From: Carnegiea gigantea
Lineage: Eukaryota > Streptophyta > Magnoliopsida > Caryophyllales > Cactaceae
NCBI GenBank assembly: GCA_029747015.1
Contig: JAKOGI010000107.1
Span: 970,606-1,034,605, forward strand
DNA length: 64,000 nt
Direction of reading: 5' to 3'
The notes under the pieces are model-generated. The model saw only the letters and a list, made by a program, of their open reading frames with translations, was not told the DNA's origin and did not search any database. Made by a program: the position numbers and the translations under genes. Every line of letters starts with the position of its first letter. Within the stretch, counting starts at the first letter, position 1. Below are positions 11,698 through 23,240 of the stretch, one piece after another.

Positions 11698-12049
11698 GGC
11701 CTATTCTTTTCGTAGGGATGGAGGAGGTACAGAGTGGGAAGAAATTGAATGGAGTGAGAATGAATAAAATGAAATGGAATAGAATAGGAAGAAATGATAA
11801 CTTTCTTGCAGGAGTAGGAAAGAATGAGGATGAATGCAATGGAGTGGAATGGAATGGAATGAAATGGAGTGGAAGAAAGATAGAGTTATTGATATTATAG
11901 TGAGGGAAAAAAATGCGAGGGGGTGGAAATGAATGAAAATGAGTGGAACGAAGGAGTGTTTATCTTTAAAAAGCGAGAAGGAATGGAACAAAGTGAGAAG
12001 AAATTGAATGGAAATAAGAACCGAGGTTTGCCAACAAAAGAAATAAGCC
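11698..12049. mobile_element. Possible MITE rich in GGAATG words
   Basis: The ends GGCCTATTCTTTTCGT and (inverted) GGCTTATTTCTTTTGTTG form an imperfect terminal inverted repeat around about 350 bp of GGAATGGAAT-like low-complexity sequence. No clear target duplication was found, so the superfamily is undecided. Confidence 0.4.
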
Positions 12050-12399
12050 ATTAGTATGCTCATTTAGATATTCTCAGATCCCCACTTCCGTCAGTGTCCA
12101 ATTTTTGAATAGTCTAAAGGACTGCTGGATGTGAATAATCTGAACTTTGGGGGTGCTGGACGGAAATAATCTAAACTTCAAAAATAGCTCCCAGTACTCC
12201 AACCTTTGCGGATATTTATTTTCAGTAGTCTAACGTCATTTTAGATTGCATTCTTTAGTCAATTATAAACGATATTGCCCATAAAGTAATATAAAGATAT
12301 AAAATTCAAGTTGCATAAATTCATTTTGAAGTTTGAATTGCCTTAGAAACAAAATCTAAAATGACCTATGGACTACTAAAAATAAAAATACCTCCACAA

Positions 12400-12716
12400 T
12401 AGACCTGGCAAAACTAACCCGATACCTGAAACTAGAACTGAACGACCTGGACCCATACCCGACACGACACCCGAAATATGCTTACCCGAAAGTGGACCCG
12501 AAACCTGAATTGACCCGACCCGAACCATACCCGACTCGAAATTTTCCACAAAGTTGCTTGTTTTGGCATGATGAGCGCATTTGACCAAAAATTGGTTGAC
12601 CTGAACTCGACCCGAACCGAACCATATCCGACTCAAACCGAAACGACCCGAAATGTCATTTAACCCGAACTTAACCCGACCCATACCCGAACCGAATGAC
12701 CCATTTGCCAGGTCTA
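12400..12716. mobile_element. hAT-type MITE, ACCCGA-rich family, copy 1
   Basis: 317 bp with perfect 13-bp terminal inverted repeats (TAGACCTGGCAAA at the left end, its inverse at the right). It is flanked by a perfect 8-bp duplication, ctccacaa, at 12392-12399 and 12717-12724. Eight-base duplications are the mark of hAT transposases. The interior is repeated ACCCGA/GACCCG words around a conserved core (ttgcttgttttggcatga). There is no coding capacity, so it must be moved in trans. Confidence 0.88.
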
Positions 12717-12724
12717 CTCCACAA

Positions 12725-13054
12725 TTCAGAGCGCTGAAAGTTATTTTTGAAATTCGGATTATTATCATCCAATATCTCCAAAGCTCATATTGCATCCAGT
12801 AACCTTCTAAATAGCAAACTTCTGGCAATTTTTTTAGCTTGGGATTTAGAGTTCTCGTAGACTAAAGTAAAAGAGTCTCTCTAAATTATACTAAAGCTGT
12901 ATGAAATATTTGGATATTAGTAACTTTTAAAGTAAATTTCAGTAGAACCAATCTCTTTACAATTATGCATTAAAGGATCTACATTGGATTTGCCTCCCAC
13001 CAAACCATTCTGTCCAGGCATTATTCTTGGATTACAGATTTGAATTTAGATTAG

Positions 13055-13110
<56 letters not shown>

Positions 13111-13447
13111 TATGCATTCATAGAAATTGAGGGAATGTTTGGTTTCCATTAAAGTAGTCGTTTTAGCACCTCGTAGCTGTATTGATTAGTGTCAATATTT
13201 ATGACAACATACTACTTTAATGTTACTCTAATGCAAGTAATAACAACATCATTAAAAAGGATTCGCACAATCCAGAGCAAAAGTAGACACACTGTAATTG
13301 GAGACACTAATACAAGGATTATCTAGCCTAAAAGACAAATGCTCACATTCAAAGATTGCCTTTATTGCATACCGCAGTGTCACAAAGTGAGACGAAAATC
13401 ATACCAAACTAAACTTCTAATGCATCGAAGATAAAAAGTACCCAGCT
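12725..13447. other. Intergenic stretch downstream of DGAT3
   Basis: No gene is seen. It holds the TA microsatellite and AT-rich sequence. Confidence 0.6.
13059..13107. repeat. (TA)n microsatellite, about 24 units
   Basis: 49 bases of uninterrupted TA, likely to be length-polymorphic. Confidence 0.98.
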
Positions 13448-13601
13448 TGAGCTGCAGAGCATTGACAAACTAATATCTATGTCTATTCTATAAACAATTT
13501 GGGAGAGACCCCTGATTTCATCCCAAGCCATTAATATACAGGCACATTCCTAAATTACACCATCAACCTAAACCACACGGTGAATCAATATCCGAACATT
13601 T
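13448..13601 (-). other. DGAT3 3' untranslated region
   Basis: The sequence directly after the DGAT3 stop codon is conserved in the truncated duplicate at 10.3 kb, which supports it belonging to the transcribed gene. The exact polyadenylation site cannot be set from sequence alone. Confidence 0.5.
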
Positions 13602-15785
13602 TCAAGAAGGCTGAGCAGCAACACTGGCAGCAGCACCCAATGCCTTCTCTTCTCCAAGATAATTAGCAACAATCAACTCCACATCTTCCAAACTCACCCC
13701 GGTTAAGACGGGGTTGCTGGGAGTCCTCACAGAATCATCATTCACATCCTCACCATTCATAACCCTGACGTTAGGGGCGCTTCTACACTTGCCCATGCAC
13801 TTGCACCCCACGACAACTATATCATCACCCACCACTCTTTGGAACTCCTCCATCAATGCTGGACCACCCAATTTCTTGCACTTCCCACCCATACAAACCT
13901 CGATCCTCTTTTCCATTGGTGATGCCATTGTCATCAAGCTGCTAACACTTCTGACTTGATTTGATTGGTTCAAATTCGGGGTTTCTGAGTTGAGAACATC
14001 AATGGTTGCATTGTCATTTAGGGTTGTTTCAAGGATCATATTGCAGCATTGGGGATTGCTCATTATTTCTTCAGGCGTTGGTAGGCTTAATGACGATTCT
14101 TTTGGGTTTTCGATGGTTTGAACAATGGCTGCTTGTCTAAAGCATTTCATGTCAACAACCTCATCGCATTCACTGTCGCTGGATTCTGAGGAGGAAGAGG
14201 AGGACTCACAGTCTTGATTTTTGCATTTCTGCTTCCCTTGCTTTTCCACGTTTGATTTCTCTTCTGCTCTTAGCTGCTGCAATTGAGTTAGCAATATCTC
14301 TGCTGCTTCCTGCATAAATTAATTCAATATGAAAAGGGAAAAGGAACCTGACCAGCAAACTTGAAGTGGAGCAAGCAAGGTATTATCATGAAATGAAATT
14401 TGTAAAATTAAATGAAAGTGGCAAAATCACAATCATAAAATAGAAGTCTGTAGGTAAGATTTACTGCTCTGTATTATGCAGTGAATTAAATGGGCTCATG
14501 GATTAGTTATGATCACAATTTACAAATGACAAAAATCATCCGGTAAAGCAGACATCTGAATCACTGTCTATTCACTTCTCTTTTGGGATTTTTTTTTTTG
14601 GGGGGTGGGTGTCAAATTAACCAATTTAAAATTAAAATAGTAAAACAGAGATATAGAACCAATTTTCTAAACCCTCACGGCCCACTCCTAGAATATCCGA
14701 ACTCTGCATTTCACCCGAGCAACAATGTCAGACACTCAATTCTCCAACATATACAAGGACATGCAAGTACGCAACTCTTTATTTTTAGAAGATCCCCATG
14801 TCTGAGACTAGCATATGGCATCTATGTCGAACGCTTGATATTCTAAAATGGGTAAGGTGGAGTTCAAGTGACGATGCCTCTCTCGAACGGCCCTAAAGAC
14901 CTGTTTGCAGAGCCCCTGTGTAACATAGATAGCAATTCATGAGACAAAGATAGGCAAATTCAGGCTTATGATCACCATCTCCTGGAAAGCATATTACAGA
15001 GGCAAAGTGCACTTCCAGACACTGTATTCGAAACCACCAATCCCCCCCCCTCCCAAAAAAAAAAAAAAACACTTCTTAAGCCTTAAACAGACTGAACTGA
15101 TGATAGTAATCAAGTAGCAAATTCCCTTATCATACCACAATTTACTAGCCATACAAAATGAAATCCTGATAACTACGACATTGGACCACAACCTAACAAG
15201 AACATTCTAATTAGGTTTTCTAATTAATTACTTTTAAATACAATTTGCATACCAATTGAGAAAAGAGATCTCCACATCCAAGCATACAAAATTTCACCCA
15301 AAATCTTCAAGAAACTTCACAAAAACAAAACCTAATGCCCCAAATAAAAAAAGGACGATAATACTTACAGAAATCTTTTTGCTCTTATCATCCTGACCAA
15401 CCAAACCCTGGTCACAATCCACCTGCAACCCAAAACCCAATTGAGAAAACTCCTCCAAATCCTTCACCAAACCCTTGACCAACTTCATCTTCTTCTTCAT
15501 CGACGCCTCATTCCACCCCTTGTTCCCCTTTATTTTACCCTTTTTCTCCCCGCAAACAGGCGAACCACGGTAATAATCCATGTGCCCGTTTTCCGCAAAC
15601 CCACAAAAATCCCAATTCTTCCTCATCTTCAACCCTCCCTTCAAACTTGGAATCCGATTCCCACGTCGAAAACTCACCCCAGAAACCCCAGAAATCGATT
15701 TCCCCATCTGGGTATCACCACCAAACCCAGAATTACAGTAGTAACATGGAATAGACTTGGCAGTCACACTGCTTGAGATCTCCAT
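13602..15785 (-). CDS. DGAT3: Soluble diacylglycerol acyltransferase 3 (DGAT3-like), two exons
   Basis: Exon 1 is 15785-15369 (139 codons) and exon 2 is 14309-13602 (235 codons plus stop), giving 374 residues, near the plant DGAT3 length. DGAT3 is a cytosolic acyltransferase that esterifies diacylglycerol to triacylglycerol and carries a thioredoxin-like [2Fe-2S] domain. Exon 1 ends after the Lys-rich segment with LGFGL, typical of the family. Exon 2 opens with EAAEILLTQLQQLRAEEKS, then a poly-Ser/acidic stretch. The cluster-binding cysteines are C278, C283 (CMGGKC) and C308, C310, C314 (CKCMGKC). Both splice sites are consensus and in phase 0. No stop or frameshift is seen, so it looks functional. 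The N terminus (residues 1-30) could be a plastid-like leader; this is not certain. Confidence 0.93.
14310..15368 (-). other. DGAT3 intron 1 (phase 0)
   Basis: On the minus strand the donor reads TCT/GTAAGT and the acceptor TTATGCAG/GAAG. The 1059-bp intron contains T/G- and C/A-rich homopolymer runs (about 14590 and 15044-15069) and no coding signal. Confidence 0.9.
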
Positions 15786-16384
15786 TGATGGGTATGAACA
15801 AGAATTGTGAATTGCGATCTGATCGATGTTCTAACTAGCTCAGGAGGCTGCAAAGATCAAAATCATTTGAAGAGGAGAGGACCGACCGGAGGTATACTGC
15901 GAAATTTAGTGGAGATTGATTGATGGATTGGGGAAAAAAGGAAGGAAGAGAGAAAGGGAGATTTGGGGTATGTGGTGAGAAGTGATTGGCTATAGGAGAG
16001 AGAAACTGATGGTGGCGGTCAAGTTGCAGTATTGCCTGTGAGCTCGTGGCCGTTTGCCGTTGGGCATGCGTCCTCTGGATCCCGCCATGCGTAGGGAGAA
16101 AATTTGGACCGTTGGATGAGAAAGATGGGTGAGTGGACGGTGCAAGATCTGGCTTATGTGGATACCACGTAGATAGATGAGCTGGATCTTTGTAATTACG
16201 GCATATAGCTGGTTCATTTTTCCCGCTGTTCTTTTACCCCTGTTTTCCTTTTGGGTTGGGCTCATTTTCCTTTTTTTTTTTTTTTCGGGTTTGGGATGGG
16301 GAGAGATTCAATTGCATAAATTTGTATTTTTGGAAATATCCAACCGTAACAATCATTAGTCTCGCACCAAAAAAACTATATTTA
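15786..16384 (-). promoter_or_regulatory. DGAT3 upstream region (5' UTR and promoter, inferred)
   Basis: No convincing TATA box is seen near the start codon. On the coding strand there is a pyrimidine-rich patch (about 15910-15965, CTTTCTCTCTTCC-like), as is common near plant transcription starts. There are no coding signals in this stretch. Confidence 0.4.
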
Positions 16385-16700
16385 GGGCATGATCTTTTTG
16401 TTAGTAAATTAAGCTTGATAAAAAAATAAAGTTAATTAAGGTAGATTAAAGTGGATTGAAGTTGACATTTTTTGTTGAAGTCGATATTTTTTGTTGAAGT
16501 AGGTTGAAGTAAGTTGAAGTTACTTGAAGTTGGTATATTATTTTGAAGTTGGTTAAAATAGTGTGAATAAAATTTTGAAGGAGGTGGGTTGAAGTTGGTT
16601 GAAGTTAGTTGAGGTTAGTATTTTTTATTGAAGTGGTTAAAGTTGGTTGAAATGGGTTGAAGTTGGTAAATTAGAAAAGACCAACGAAAAAAAGGACCTT
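16385..16700. mobile_element. Possible MITE with GTTGAAGT minisatellite interior
   Basis: The ends GGGCATGATCTTTTTGTT and (inverted) AAGGTCCTTTTTTTCGTTGG are loosely inverted. The interior is repeated GTTGAAGTTGG words. The ends resemble those of the element at 11698-12049, so the two may belong to one family. No clear target duplication is seen. Confidence 0.35.
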
Positions 16701-16895
16701 ATTACTATTTTTTCATAATGCGCTCAATTTCGGTTTTTTTCCTTTTTGTGCACAAGACAGCCTAAGCTTCAAAAGAATTTTTATTAATCTTTAATCATCC
16801 TAGATCAATTGGCATCAACATTGTTATTAGTGTACAAGACCTTGTTTAACTTCAAAATAGCCTCTATCCCAAAGGAAACCTAAATGAGCGGCAAT

Positions 16896-17224
16896 TAGAC
16901 CTGGTAAAACTGACCCGAGACCCGAGACCCAAAACTCAAACCAAACAACCCGGACCCATACCCGACCCGGCACCCGAAATATGCTCACCCGAAAGTGGAC
17001 CCGAAATCCGAATTGACCCGAACCGAACCATACCTGATCCGAAATTTTCTACACAGTTGCTTGTTTTGGCATGACAAGCGTATTTGAGTAAAAATTGGTT
17101 GACCTGAAATTGACCCGAATCGAACCATACCCGACCTAAATCGAAATGACCCGAAATCTCATTTAACCCGAACATGACCTGACCCGAACTGTACCCGAAC
17201 CGAATGGCCCATTTGCCAGATCTA
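16896..17224. mobile_element. hAT-type MITE, ACCCGA-rich family, copy 2
   Basis: 329 bp, clearly the same family as 12400-12716, sharing the core and most of the ACCCGA words. The termini TAGACCTGGTAAA and (inverted) TAGATCTGGCAAA are near perfect. The flanking 8-mers gcggcaat and gcggcaac differ by one base. It sits inside decayed minus-strand L1 sequence. Confidence 0.85.
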
Positions 17225-17232
17225 GCGGCAAC

Positions 17233-18010
17233 AAGACATTTTCACTTCCTAGCCACTTGGTATATGCTCCATGCACCAATTCGCCCTTCCTTGCAACATA
17301 ACAACAACCATGCGAGAATTTAGCTCAACTCATACTTTCTCTAAATTACTTCTCTCTAGCCACTCTGAGTCCTATTAAGACCCCCTGAGTTCTACTTTGA
17401 AACCAGTCCAAATCCTCAATTTCTTAGAAAAATTAGCAAGTTGTTCATCCCTGTCTCCCCCAAAGAAGTCCATCACCTGCGACCTTTCCGGATTCCCTTT
17501 GGAAGCTACATCAATATTGTATAAAATCCAATATATAGGAGGAGCTTCCCACTTCACAGTGTATCGAGGTTTCTGTTGCACACTTGACTCAAGCATGTTA
17601 GCATTTGTCCTAAATGGCCTCATCAAATTTCTTTAAAGAATATCCCTTTATCCCAAGGTATTTGTTGTACCTCATTAAACTAGGGCACGTTATGCCACTT
17701 GTATGCGTATGGCATAGTAATAAGAAATTTATAAGACCAGTCTAGGTTTCTCAGCTCATCCTTAACATTTGCTACAATCCATTCAATAGTCCTCATCCCT
17801 AGCATAGGTTTTCCATATATATTTCCAAACCATGCTATTACTAGGGCACATTTACAAAATTTAAATTACATCCTTAATGTCATTATCACATATCTTGCAA
17901 CAATAGTTATTTGATATGCCTTTCTTGACATGTTGGGCTTTGGTTAGGAGCTAGACATGTAAGGCAAGCCAAGTGAAAATCTAGATCTACTCGGGGACCT
18001 TACTTTGCCA
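17233..18010 (-). pseudogene. L1-type LINE fragment: zinc-finger-like region and RNase H
   Basis: Read on the minus strand, the region from about 17960 down to 17800 has a Cys/His segment (NNYCCKICDNDIKDVI) like the zinc-binding region that follows plant L1 reverse transcriptases. The frame at 17626-17375 then gives an RNase H N terminus (VKWEAPPIYW, DVASKGNPE, FSKKLRIWT). Continuation is visible to 17233, where the hAT MITE interrupts it, and perhaps to about 16740 beyond. Stops and frameshifts are frequent. This is the C-terminal end of ORF2 of a non-LTR element that copies its RNA at the target site. The piece at 20900-21370 is probably the upstream part of the same element. Confidence 0.72.
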
Positions 18011-18682
18011 CATCCACTTCTACAAGTGTCATCCCCACATCCTACATCTGTCAAATGTCGATAATGTCAACTTCAAAGAGAATTTATCTAAGGCCTCACC
18101 GTCTAGAAGAAATAAGCATTAACCCCATCTTTTGTCAATTCATAAGACCCTATCCACTGAGGATATCATGAGTGTTGCAGCCTCAAAGTCATTGCTTAAG
18201 TCAGAGTTTCTCGGGTAAATTCACACTCAATCTGATCCACTAAGTGCTACATATGTTATAATCACACAAAGATTTGGATAATATGCAAAAGTAGTAAGTT
18301 AGAGACCAGTTAGGGTCTTGTCAAAGTCTCCCGTGCAAATGTGACGTCATAAAGACTGTTTATATCGGCAAAGTCATATCCTCGTCAGAATCATTTCGAT
18401 GGAATTTGTATAAAATGTTCTTATAGGCTCTTACTAAAGTCAATCTGATCAAGCACGGAAGTAATGGTGTCTAGATCATTTATTGCTGAGGCCGCTAATT
18501 TCATCTTAAACTGAAGGCACACTCGAGTCCTTATTGAATGTCCCATGAAGTGTCGGGGGGGAAAAACATTCCCTAGCATTTACTCACATTATAGATCATT
18601 TCTAAGATGTTTATATAAAAAACAGCTGAATTTTATTTAATCATTTTCTAATTATAATTATTGTGATTACTCACGTGGTTAA
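18011..18682. other. Unassigned stretch between LINE remnants
   Basis: No coding match, repeat or RNA gene was recognised. It may be further decayed LINE sequence. Confidence 0.4.
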
Positions 18683-19492
18683 TCTTGAATGTGTTGATAA
18701 TGTATATCACCGCTATCAAGAATATGTATGAGGGAGTAAAAATAAGTATTAGAACCTCAGGAGGAGACATAGAGGAATTTTCTATCGACATTGAGTTCCA
18801 TAAAGTTTCAGCTTTAAGCCCATTTCATTTTAGTATTGTTATGGATGAGCTCACAAAAGGGATTCAAGATGAGGTAACTTGGTGTATGCTATTTTTGATA
18901 ATATTGTTCTTATCGATGAGATCAGGAATGGACTTAACAACACGTTAGTGTAGTGGAGACATACCTTAGAATCTAGGGGATTTAAATTAAGCATATCTAA
19001 GATTGAATGCTTAAAATGTGGGTTTAGTGGTGAGGAAGCAGGCATGAAAGAAGTTACCATGAGTGGTGTGATAAGACCAAGGATCGAGAAGTTTAGGTAT
19101 TTAGGCTCGATCACTGAGGAGAAAGAAAATATTGATGAAGACATTAGTCAACGTATTAGAGTGGGATGACAAAAATGGAAAAATGCTTTAGGAGTATTGT
19201 GTTATAAGAAAATTTCAATAGGCTTGAAAGAGAAAGTTTATCATATAGTAGTCAGACTAGTTACATTATATGGTTCAAAGTGTTGGCCAATCAAAAAGAC
19301 TAAAGTCTAGAGGTTAATGGTAGCAGAGATGAGAATGATTCAATGGATCTGTAGCTATACGAGATTGGATAGAATTCAGAATGAAGTGATTAAAGAAAAA
19401 GTAGGAGTTGCATCCATTGAAGATAAGATGAGGGATACTGTACTAAGATGCTTTAGTCATGTTAAAAGGAGGAGTTCTTCGATTATTCAAGT
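18683..19492 (+). pseudogene. RTE-type LINE reverse transcriptase remnant
   Basis: Plus-strand segments in changing frames follow the plant RTE-like RT order. They are AIKNMYEGVKISIRTSGGD, then ALSPFHFSIVMDELTKGIQ, the catalytic-site region (reads DNIVLID where DDIVLID is expected), [43 protein letters not shown] and [12 protein letters not shown], ending at HVKRR. It is interrupted by stops and at least two frame changes. Only the palm, thumb and C-terminal part is present, as in a typical 5'-truncated insertion. It lies within the decayed minus-strand L1 region in the opposite orientation. Confidence 0.8.
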
Positions 19493-19494
19493 GT

Positions 19495-20870
19495 AAACTG
19501 CGCTTAGCCAAATTAGTAGTATGTCACATGTTGCTGCTTAAGGAACGTACAACTCTCATCCTTCGTCTGTTATTTGTGTTAATTTATGTTGATTAAAGTA
19601 ATTTAGGTCCTATGTTTGTTAACTTTGTTTACCAATCAATTTTTCAACTTCAAAAATGTTTTCTTAAAACTTTTTATGTGGATCTATTGAAAACGATCTC
19701 TCTACATGCAGTCATGTATGTAGAGATAAGGTTTCCTATATTTGGATCTCTTGATACCTCGCGAAAGCGAGGTTTACGCTGGAAGTTGTTGTTAGTTATC
19801 ATCAGCAAGTATTAAATGCTGCCAAAATTCTTTTCATCCAGGTTCTCTGACTGACTGCTAAAGTACAATTAGGAAGAAAATCTGGATGTAATGGCTATAT
19901 CAATGGTCACATTGAAGAGAGAAAAATTAGGCTAATTATTCCCTTTATGGAAAGAATGATTAAGTACCAGATAAAAGGATCTATCAAAAAAGGAAAGAAT
20001 CAAACTCCCAGACATAGTTGTCAAAGTCCTTATGTGAATGTTCCGTTACTTTAAAATCAAGGGTCGAGATTAAGAGAAATATCCAATGGCTACTTTACTG
20101 ATAACCACCAATCTAATAGCTACATGGAAGATCTATAAATAGAAGAACCTTGTGAAGATTGAAGCACAGAACACTTGAGCAAAGAAAAGACTTATTTTAG
20201 GTGACAAAGCTTATAACCATTGTATTCAATCTTTAAATTCCAATTCTTATAGTTAAGGTGTGAAGGAATTAAGGGAATGTCACTGCTTTGTATTGAGAAG
20301 TGTTGTCCTCCTTAGAGTTGTGAACTCTAGAAGTTAATATGATCATAGTGCTCTGAAGAAAAATTTTGCCTATAGGCAAGGAGCAGGGGTACTCTTGTTG
20401 AGTCTGTCATGAGCTATTACATAGTGCTCTGTGTGAATTCTATAAACAAGGTGTGTTCTTATGAGAGTAGGGATAGTAGAAGAAAAGCTTATACAAGTGC
20501 TTAGTGAAAACACTCATTGTAAGAAATGACTTAGGGGATATTTGCAAAATCTATCTTAAGTAAATAGTAAATTGATTGGATTCTAAGGTCTATAAAGGGC
20601 TGTAGGTGGGGACATAGCCTAAAGTTAAGTTGGGTGAACCTCACAAAAAAATATTCTATCTCTAATATCTTTACTTTCTATATTACTTTACTCTGTCTAT
20701 CACACTTCATTACTGAGTCCTCTGTCTATTCAGGTGCTTCATTGAAACTTAAGCTTATTTATCTTTAGATTCTTAATTTTAATATTTCCAAATGTTCATA
20801 AATTGTCAACGTTTTCACTGTAACTCCATTCACCCCTTAAGGTGACTCATTTTGACTAGTGGGACCAAAA
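19495..20870 (+). repeat. Probable Copia solo LTR (boundaries approximate)
   Basis: There is no coding sequence, but it has the layout of a plant LTR. A TATA box (TCTATAAATAG, about 20133) is followed by long U5-like sequence with GTGGGGACATAGCC and GTTGGGTGAACCTC, and an end-proximal ATTCACCCC segment. The last is like the inverse of the end of the Sirevirus-like LTR at 8643. It splits the minus-strand L1 remnants. Exact ends and target duplication were not found. Confidence 0.5.
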
Positions 20871-20899
20871 TGAGGCATAAAGTATGCTAATTTATCCTA

Positions 20900-21370
20900 G
20901 TTCTAGCCTTTGTCCTTTCTCCAAGAATCACATACCATCTTCCCATGCTCATGTTCTAGTAGCATGAGTGAATAACGACTGCATGGTCACCCAGAATTGA
21001 TGCCTGAAAATGATGTCGCTTTTCATAATCCATCAATGAGCCAATTCCTTCCTTAAAGGCTTTCAGAGTTTTCCATGAACTGTCTCTACACATTGAAAAG
21101 TAACTCCAAATGGTTAAACCACCTAAATTGCCACCTTTGCAATATTTTTCTTTTAAAACCTTATCCATATGGCTTTGACATTAGAGGTGAGACGCTAGCG
21201 CAACTTCATTAAAGACGTAGCCATTCAAGTGCTTCATGGCCCAGACACCTAACCTACTCGTTCTTTGGACTCATGACTACCTTCCAAGAGACAAGATGTT
21301 TTTTTCTCTCCATCGAAGTCCCCTCCTATTGAAATTTTCTCACTTTCATGTCATTATCATCATAGATGAT
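20900..21370 (-). pseudogene. L1-type LINE ORF2 fragment downstream of RT
   Basis: On the minus strand, short segments in more than one frame match the stretch between the RT and zinc-finger parts of plant L1 ORF2. They include a GGDFDGEKKT/VSWK-like segment, then GGLGVWAMKHLNG, VLKEKYCKGGN and WKTLKAFKEGIG. Several frameshifts are needed. Orientation and order agree with the fragment at 17233-18010. Together they suggest one minus-strand L1 later split by the RTE remnant and the solo LTR. Confidence 0.62.
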
Positions 21371-21419
21371 CCTAGGCATCCTAATTGTTTGCATAATATA
21401 GATCAGAATAGAACTTATC

Positions 21420-21880
21420 TAGGGATGGCAATGGGATGGATTTGGGATGGGTTGACTTGTCCTTGCAACCACACCCATTTTCGAAAACCATACCATATCC
21501 GTACTGACATATGTTGGGTATTCGAAACTAATACTCATACCCATACCCATTTTATTTTGTAGGTTTGCAGATTTTATTCGATTGTACATAGAAAATGAAA
21601 ATTAATATCTATATGCAACCCATGTTCAAGTATGACATACATTTGGCCATTGAAAGATTGCAAAATTGTAATATTTTCGAGGTTCACTACTTAAAAAATG
21701 CTAAATCAAGCAATTTATCAAGCAGTGAGGCCTGTGCTCATATTCATGCCCATACCCGTACCCCTTTTTCCCAATACCTACCCTATATCCATTTAAAGCC
21801 CATTTTCACTGCCCATTCGGGTTTTAAGTAGGGTCGGTTTTTCAACTTCAAATAGGTGTAAGTTTTATTGTCAGCCCCTA
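21420..21880. mobile_element. Degenerate hAT-like non-autonomous element
   Basis: The left end TAGGGATGGCAAT and the inverted right end TAGGGGCTGACAAT are similar. The interior has words (CCCATACCC, GGGATGGGTTG) like those in hAT-derived repeats. The flanking 8-mers match only in part, so it is old or misassigned. Confidence 0.4.
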
Positions 21881-21888
21881 CACTTGAT

Positions 21889-22590
21889 GCAAATTGCAAG
21901 ACATATATTTCAAAATGACAAATGTAGCTAATTTTAGATGCTTATAATTACAAATCCTCATGCCTTTATTTCAAAATGAAGTTAAAAAAAAGGAATAAAA
22001 TTTCGAAAGTAATTAAGAAAAATTGCTAGGCAACAAAAGAATTAGTTTTAAGTTTTCATGTGGTATGGGCCAAATGCATTGAATTTTGCAATTCAATTGA
22101 AAAACAAAGTATATAAAGTTTTTCCCTCATAGAAACTATACAGATTATTTAACTTAAAGATGGACATATGTTTTTTTTTTTTATTAACAACTTCAAAAAA
22201 ATTTATCAATCACTATATCAATTAATATCCACAATATTGGCCTTTATAAGTGGTACTTTAAATAAATAATATGCTATGGATCAATTTTGAAATTAACATA
22301 TCAATTTAAGTATTAGTAATGCCTTTAGGCTTGAAACCTACCCATGATCAGAACTGTAGCATCATTTGAAAAGCCTACGACATAATAGTTTTGTGGACTT
22401 CTTCTCCCTTCCCTGCAGGGATTCTATCGTTGTGGCTCGTCTCATTGTAGGCAGTCGTTCTAGGCATTCTTCTCCCAAAGTGCGGAGTTTTTCCTCGTTG
22501 TCTGAGCCATTTCGTTAATGTTTCTAGTGACTTCTCTTTTATGTTAGTGTTTTTCAAAGTTTTGTCTATGGCTACTTATTATAATCTGGG
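21889..22590. other. AT-rich stretch, nothing recognised
   Basis: No supported coding or structural feature was seen. It may include the decayed 5' end of the plus-strand L1. Confidence 0.5.
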
Positions 22591-23240
22591 TTTGGGCAAG
22601 TTGTGATGTATAGAAGAACAAAAGGAGATTGTGGATTTTGATTATCAATTGATGAAAACATTGACACCTAAATTGCACTTTTCTTGCTTGGGAATTTCCT
22701 ACCAAAAATGAATTTAGTCTTGAAGCTTTCAAAAGCATAATCAAAAAATATATGGAGTCCATCTAAAAGGATTTTAGTCAAGGACTTAAATAAGAATAAG
22801 TTTACTTTCTAATTTTTTTTTAATGATGATAAACTGATAAAGACTTAGTGATAAATGAAGGACCATGGGCGTTCAATGATAATATCTTATTAATCAAGTA
22901 ATTGAAAGGGGACGAGCAACCCTCAGACATGGAGTTTAATATGACACATTTCTGGATCAAAGTTTGTGACCTTATGACGAGAAAGAAGACACATGCCTTT
23001 GCTGAAACATCTGAGCGCTTTGACATTGATGAAGAGGACATTCTGACCCCTTTAAAGTGTCTGAAAATCAAAGTTGATTGATATCACTAATCCTTTTCGA
23101 AGTGGCAAGATGACCAATGTTGAAGGGAAGCCAAAATGGATTGAAGTACATTATGTGAAACTTCCAAATTTTTGCTACACTTGTGATCTTTTTGATCATG
23201 TGTATTAAGGTTTGACCTATATAAAGATGAAATTCATGAG
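22590..23240 (+). pseudogene. L1-type LINE ORF1 remnant (DUF4283 and zinc knuckle)
   Basis: Plus-strand segments in shifting frames match the gag-like ORF1 of plant L1 elements. They are GPWAFNDNILLIK near 22860, FWIKVCDLMTRKK, then VDIDITNPFRSGKMTNVEGK and KLPNFCYTCDLFDHVY near 23170-23210. The last is a CX2CX4HX4C knuckle whose final Cys is lost. ORF1 proteins bind element RNA. Frame changes and stops make this copy dead. It lies upstream of, and in the same direction as, the ORF2 pieces at 36.6-45.9 kb, and is probably from the same insertion. Confidence 0.72.

Noticed and set aside
11694..12063. Open frames of 68 and 120 codons on opposite strands
   Set aside because: Both are translations of GGAATG low-complexity sequence in a probable MITE.
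12376..12828. 150-codon minus-strand frame, similar to one at 16936-17175
   Set aside because: The shared part is the hAT MITE; the similarity is of repeats, not of a gene.
15990..16265. 91-codon minus-strand frame upstream of DGAT3
   Set aside because: No domain, and it lies in the putative promoter region.
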